From NCBI GenBank assembly GCA_050084985.1, contig JBITNC010000001.1, positions 79,422,001-79,486,000 on the forward strand: DNA of 64,000 bases, read 5' to 3'. This DNA comes from Nageia nagi. Taxonomy: Eukaryota; Pinophyta. A program made the translations under genes and the position numbers. The notes under the pieces were generated by a model, which searched no databases, had not been told where the DNA came from, and was given only the letters and a program-made list of their open reading frames with translations. Every line of letters starts with the position of its first letter. Position 1 is the stretch's first letter. Positions 59,111 through 64,000 of this stretch are shown here, one piece after another.

Positions 59111-61110
59111 CTGCATAGAATGATCAATATACCCTTAATGAAACACGATAGAAATTTGAGAGAGAACAAATTAAACATACTACACAAGTAAACATGTAAT
59201 CAAAAGGGCCTAAACAGTGACCTCAAGATTTCAGATTCTTTAATAATAAAAGATGTTCTTGATATGGAAATCAGTAATCACGGGACACATATATTTGAAA
59301 TAAGCACTAATTTAAATGTACGTAAGTTTGTAATGCACATGAAATAATGAACTTTTGTTATTGCATGGTTAATTATTAACATGTCCAACATGATACATGG
59401 CATCTTGCATTGATGACAAAATTGCTACTATAGTTGTACAGATGCATGTAGTTAGAAATATTAACCTGTACCCTCATTTGAAATAAGCTTAATTTTCGCC
59501 TAGAGGATCTTTGTAAAAGTCTTTTTTTTTAGTCACAGCTAGCCACCACACCTAAACATATATGAGTATTTTTCTTTTACCTTACATTTATTAATTCAAA
59601 TTTGTACCTTTGTGAGTTTCACATCTTTTATCAAGGACATAGTGAATCAAGCCTTTTGCCAATCTATAAGTGGCTAAGATAATGACCAGACAATTTTAAA
59701 TCTGTAAATGTTCTATCGATTTCATTATCTGAAAATGTTTACATCCAAGTCGAATAGGCTTAAACCAAGATGGGAGTTAACCACAACATATGCTCCACAA
59801 ATATTTCAAATACAAAAATAGGGATCAGAGGGTCCCAAAACTCACATACAGTCATAATGCTAATGAAGCAACCAGTAAAAGAAATATGAATCAAGAGAAT
59901 GGTCCAACCACTCAACTATGAAAGAATTTCTCTACAATGAAATGCAAAATAAATTTTCTCAATTCTCAGGTATGTTGCCATTGAATAAACTGCACCAAAT
60001 CCATATTGTTTTCAGCCACAGGAGCGAAAATGAAACTAACCAACATAAAAAATAAAAGACTTTTTAGTAAGAAAGGATATCCTCAAGAGCACATCAAACT
60101 GACACAATCATCACTGAAAGTAACGATATAGCAGAAAAAGCAGCCAGTTGATTTAGGATCACAAATTTGTCGACTGAATAGAATGAAATTATGAGATCTT
60201 AAAGTCAAAGAAAAATAAATTTTATTCATATTCGTAAGTGACCAAAATAGGTGAATTGGACTTGAGACAAAAAAAAAGTGGGTACAAATCACTGTTTAAA
60301 CCCCAATATGTCTCTAAAATAAAGAAAAACAAGACTAAATATAGCTAAGCAAAGCATGAAACAAAATGTGTTTTGAACATGTGAGAATCATCAACACAAA
60401 TAGCACAAATGATACAAGAAATAGAAATATATATTAATATCCACAGGTGACCAAAAATAGGTCAATGGGGCTCAACAATACAATCCAGCAAAAAAGAGAA
60501 AGCGCTAGGGTTGAAGACCCTAAGGACTGACCAAATATGCTATAAAACTATACAAGGTGAGTCAAATAACACTAGCATGCTAAGTGATCGAAGATCCCAA
60601 TCAACATCAATCCTTGGATGAGGGCCAAGGCTGAGTAGGCCTGGCTGGATTATCATTGAAGAGTATGAAGAGCAGCTTACTGGGATTATTCTAACACCCA
60701 AGGCTGGTAAGATTGGAGGAAAAGGTAAAGAAGTTGATTATGCATGGTTATCATGATTGTTTGATCAATAAACCAAGGGAGAGGATGGCCCACAATTTTG
60801 AAGGTTGACGAATCCCTCTAGTCTTGTGGAAGAGTGTGTACTCCTATTCATTCCAGCAACTAACTCTGAAAGAAGGCATAGCTACACATAACTATCATTT
60901 TCAATAATCTGGGTAATACTAATATCAGGACCTTTGGTTCCCCCAACATCCAAATCTAGTGTTGTTTGAGAGCTACAAGGTTTGCTGCCTATGAGGAATC
61001 GCTTCCAAAGGTACAAAACTAAGCACATTTGGTTAAAGTAAGAAAAGATGACGAAACAACGAAAAAGTGATGTTCTCAAGTCTCTGACTAAACAATATTA
61101 CCTCCTTCAA
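59111..61110 (-). other. NUP88 upstream intron or flank, no exon found
   Basis: No segment here encodes the expected N-terminal part of NUP88. It contains two copies of the GTGACCAAAATAGGT repeat (about 60,230-60,260 and 60,440-60,560). Otherwise AT-rich, no features. Confidence 0.5.
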
Positions 61111-61114
61111 CTAC

Positions 61115-61345
61115 ATGACAGATAAAGCATCGGAAGATAAAATGCTCTTTTGCTCTCCACTTCCTAGAGGGAAGCAAAGGCACCGAATCTCAACATTCCT
61201 AGGAAGATGGCGATTTTCTTATCCCACTCCCCTGAAGGCCTTCCATGACAGCTGGATGCACTTGCTCACCTCTATAGTAGACATTGAATTTAGAAAGAGT
61301 AGCTCTTGAGGTATTAAAGATCATGACCTTAGTCTTTGCAAGGGA
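61115..61345 (-). pseudogene. LINE RT fragment
   Basis: Minus-strand reading K-T-K-V-M-I-F-N-T-S-R-A-T-L-S-K is a well-known block of plant LINE RT after the Y-A-D-D box. It abuts an inverted LINE piece at about 61,345. Confidence 0.7.
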
Positions 61346-61720
61346 TACACTTCACTTTCCATCCTGGAATGGCAATGCTTCCAGATTCACTTCCAGGATA
61401 TCCCTTCAAAGAAATGTCTCTTTGATGCTTTCGTTAAACCCACAATTCTCTATGGATCAGAGATTTGAGGTCGCAAATCTAGATCTGTCGAGTGGTCACA
61501 TATTGAGAGGGTTCAGAAAATTATGTTTCAACAGATGATCTAATGCAAACAAACAGTCCTGCAGTGCATTGTTCAGAGTGAGTTTGCCATACAACCACTC
61601 CATCTTGAGAGTGTTTTCAGACTGTCTTCTTACAGCTTGACCAATAAATTATGGAACTATCTTCTTACAATATATAACAAGTTGGAGGAAGGTTTGAACT
61701 CACTCAATACATACCTGATA
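61345..61720 (+). pseudogene. LINE RT fragment, inverted relative to its neighbours
   Basis: Plus-strand blocks C-L-F-D-A-F-V-K-P-T-I-L-Y-G-S-E-I, then H-I-E-R-V-Q-K-I-M, then Q-C-I-V-Q-S-E-F-A-I-Q-P-L, typical of the region after the RT palm in plant LINEs. Confidence 0.75.
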
Positions 61721-61979
61721 TGCATACTTCAACTTGGGAACCAAACCTCTGAACCATAGAACTATAGGTTTGATAATATAATCAAACAAGATGCGTCATT
61801 GTAGGAACATCCAGGAAATGTATTTGGAACCATTAATATTCCAAAGTAAAGAGGGAAGCATTCAAGCATGTCACTTGCGAAGTTGTGTGAATGCAATAAG
61901 CTCCATACTGAGGCAAGGACATGTAAAATTAAAAATCCCAAGTATGTGTTGAATGTAGTTATCTCTAATGGCTTGTTGT

Positions 61980-62660
61980 GCTAAAAACTTGGAGCTTTGG
62001 AGATATCACTCTTGAAGGTATTAAAAATCGTAACCGTTGTTTTGCTAAAATTGATTGCAAGTTACAGAGTTTAGAAAAGTGAACAAGAAAATCTGACCAT
62101 CAATGTAAGGCCCTTGTGTTGAGTCTCTTCCAATACGAAACTTTACCCATGATGACCCAGGGTTGAGTCTCTTCCAATATATTGCTCAGTAAATACCTTA
62201 GTGGAACCCAAAATCTTGGGGTTCTCCCCTGCTAAGTGATCAAAAGACAAACTGTTTACCCTTACCTAAAAATATAAAACATGATGTAATAGGCAGTCAT
62301 AATCAACAGTAGTGCACATGAGATTAAAATCTTCAAGCTTGTCAATGTAAATCCCAAGAAGGATGGAGGACAGAAGGCATCATTGTACTCCAGTAGTATG
62401 CCTGATCTCGTTAGAAAGCCTGAAGATGTCCAAAAATGACCAACAACTTTAAAGTCTAATAATTACAATGATGAGGAGCCTCAAAATGCCAACATCCTAA
62501 GCACAAAAGCAGGTGTCTAAGAGCCTCAAAATGCCAACATAAAAGGCGCAAAAGCAGGTGTCTTGGTATTGTATCAAAGACCTTTGTAATGTCCATGCTA
62601 CAACAAAGGAATTTCAAACATCACTGGCAAGCCTCCCCAATAATAGTCCAAAAAGTAAAA
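61980..62660 (-). pseudogene. LINE RT palm fragment
   Basis: Minus-strand blocks M-D-I-T-K-V-F-D-T-I-P-R-H-L-L, then T-T-G-V-Q with L-L-S-S-I-L-L-G-I-Y-I-D-K-L-E, then K-T-T-V-T-I-F-N-T-F-K-S. Order and orientation fit a LINE RT with its catalytic part deleted. Confidence 0.7.
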
Positions 62661-63320
62661 ATGTAGAAACTAGTCTAGTAATCATGCTTGCCTCTTCACT
62701 CTAAGGCTACCCTATTACAGCTTCACAAAGAGCTTAATTCAAGGACTGTGGGATAAAAGAAGAATGCCACAAGCTATAATATTGTGTCTCCGCTGAAATC
62801 CACAAACTATGAAAGAGTGCATTTATCACAAGAATCACCAAAGTTAAGTGCTGTCCATCATTTGCAACTGGCATATTAATGACAATACCTTAATAAAACT
62901 ACATTTGATCTGTAAGAGGATGGAATGCATTTATCTTGTATATAGCTTGTCTTGCACAACTCAATACAAGAATCCTTAACGAGAGGCATAACCTATAATG
63001 ATAGATAGGGGTGGGTGGTGACATTGTAATGTTGTCATTGAGTGGAGTGTTTAACAAAAAAAACAAAGGCATTTGAAATTGACATATGATATATTAAGTA
63101 ATCCATTGATAATATAAAATGAAATAATTGTATCAAGCATTATAAGACAAAATATTTGTATGTCTTCACTCACATATAAATCTCAAGGCACTCGGTTATA
63201 AGTTACTTATAAATTATAATATTAAATTTGTAAAGAATCCACTATATAGTGTTTCTATGTTTAAGAGAATGGGTAAGTTTTACTTTATATATTTAAATTT
63301 ACTTATAATATTGAATTCTT
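62661..63320. other. AT-rich interval, nothing recognised
   Basis: No coding, repeat or RNA signal seen. Confidence 0.5.
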
Positions 63321-63329
63321 TAGAAAAAG

Positions 63330-63990
63330 TGGGATAAACGAGGTATGTAGGCAATGATCTGAGGATGCGGCCCTTTGGTGCTTTTAAGGCAACAGAGAAA
63401 ACCTTGAAAATCCCTCTTTTGAATCCACCAATGCAAAGGAGGCATTATCTCATTGAATCTGGGGCATTTGTTAGATGATTTAATGGGCCTGGAAGATAGC
63501 AAAAGATTTGTTTTGGGCAGAAGGTTCTTTCTTGTCCTTTTCTCTACAATGTAGAACAAGGGACAAAGCTCTATTAGAGACGCCTTAGCTTTTTAAGGAG
63601 GATATTTGTTATCATTAAGAATGGTACCAAGGCTTTTCTTGCCTGAGAGAGATTTCAAAATATTTTTTGGTATTGGTTCCAATTGGTTGGCCTCGCTTGT
63701 GATTTTTGGGATCCTAAAACTCTATCAGAGATGAGTAATGTTGTAGATGAGGCAGTTAGGGTTCAAAAGGCAGCACCCAATCTCTTTTCTTGTATTTGTT
63801 TCAGAATGAATTTGGATGTGACCATGCCAAAATTGTTGTATGTGGTTTTCAATGGCAAAACTTGAAAACAGGAAGTGGAATATGAGAATCTACCCTTTTG
63901 TGTAGATTCTCCCAAGCAAAAGGGCATATGAAATGTGATTGTAATAGATGGTTTTGATATATTGAAAAACAAAAACTGCCAGATAAAGCC
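63330..63990 (+). pseudogene. LINE ORF1 (DUF4283-like) fragment
   Basis: The plus strand shows L-V-G-L-A-C-D-F-W-D-P-K-T-L, then V-D-E-A-V-R-V-Q, then W-K-Q-E-V-E-Y-E-N-L-P-F-C. In plant LINE ORF1 proteins these are the G-L-P-x-E-F-W, G-x-x-L-R-I-D and W-x-Q-K-V-E-Y-E-x-L-P-x-F-C blocks, which precede a zinc knuckle. Upstream frames are shifted, and the final zinc knuckle is altered. Confidence 0.65.
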
Positions 63991-64000
63991 AAAAACAGTA

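Noticed and set aside
63320-63559. Minus-strand ORF with K-S-T-K-G-P-H-P-Q-I-I-A-Y
   Set aside because: It overlaps the plus-strand LINE ORF1 fragment, which has recognisable motifs; the minus frame is taken as a shadow.

Overview
The window is plant nuclear DNA: AT-rich, mostly transposable elements, and carrying the 3' part of one host gene with plant-type GT-AG introns. Several things suggest a large retrotransposon-rich genome, most likely a conifer or other gymnosperm: a 12.9 kb intron, old and young LTR elements nested in each other, and LINE remnants throughout. This is inference; nothing in the sequence fixes the species.

Layout. 1-8,385 (minus) is the decayed gag-protease-RT-RNase H part of a Ty3/gypsy element of Tat/Ogre type, with archaeal-type RNase H. 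Its probable long 5' LTR or leader, made of diverged ~110 bp repeats, runs from ~8,390 and is split by a complete Ty3 chromovirus-like element at 9,992-16,152 (minus; 737 bp LTRs; TSD TTCAC). 17,330-20,800 (plus) is a decayed ORF of an unrecognised (LARD-like) element with an LTR-like 3' end. That end is split by a young Ty1/copia element, Copia-1, at 21,292-30,016 (plus; LTRs ~99% identical; TSD ACTTT). 31,190-32,239 and 38,779-38,870 are halves of one LINE split by an older, internally deleted relative, Copia-2, at 32,240-38,773 (TSD CACAT). A second LINE fragment, near 40,090-40,700, holds a 252 bp MITE-like element.

41,909-59,110 (minus) is the only host gene recognised: the plant nucleoporin NUP88/MOS7. 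Eight coding exons are resolved to the base with consistent phases. They give 668 residues including the C-terminal end; the N-terminal exon(s) lie beyond the right edge or were not found. The 12.9 kb intron holds two ~3.25 kb TG..CA elements in opposite orientation (one with a clean TSD), interpreted as giant solo LTRs. Each contains an array of about eight short hairpins and a ~170-codon ORF. A tRNA-derived SINE sits in the same intron. 59,111-64,000 is intron or upstream DNA filled with LINE fragments, ending in a LINE ORF1 (DUF4283-like) piece.

Most interesting: (1) hairpin arrays inside the 3.25 kb elements; (2) a five-unit repeat in the Copia-1 3' region whose hairpin stems show compensatory changes; (3) a long palindrome in the U3 of both copia families, kept despite sequence divergence; (4) a ~400 nt leader conserved between the two copia families; (5) empty-site reading frames that restore a continuous LINE protein across three insertions, so the order of events can be read directly.
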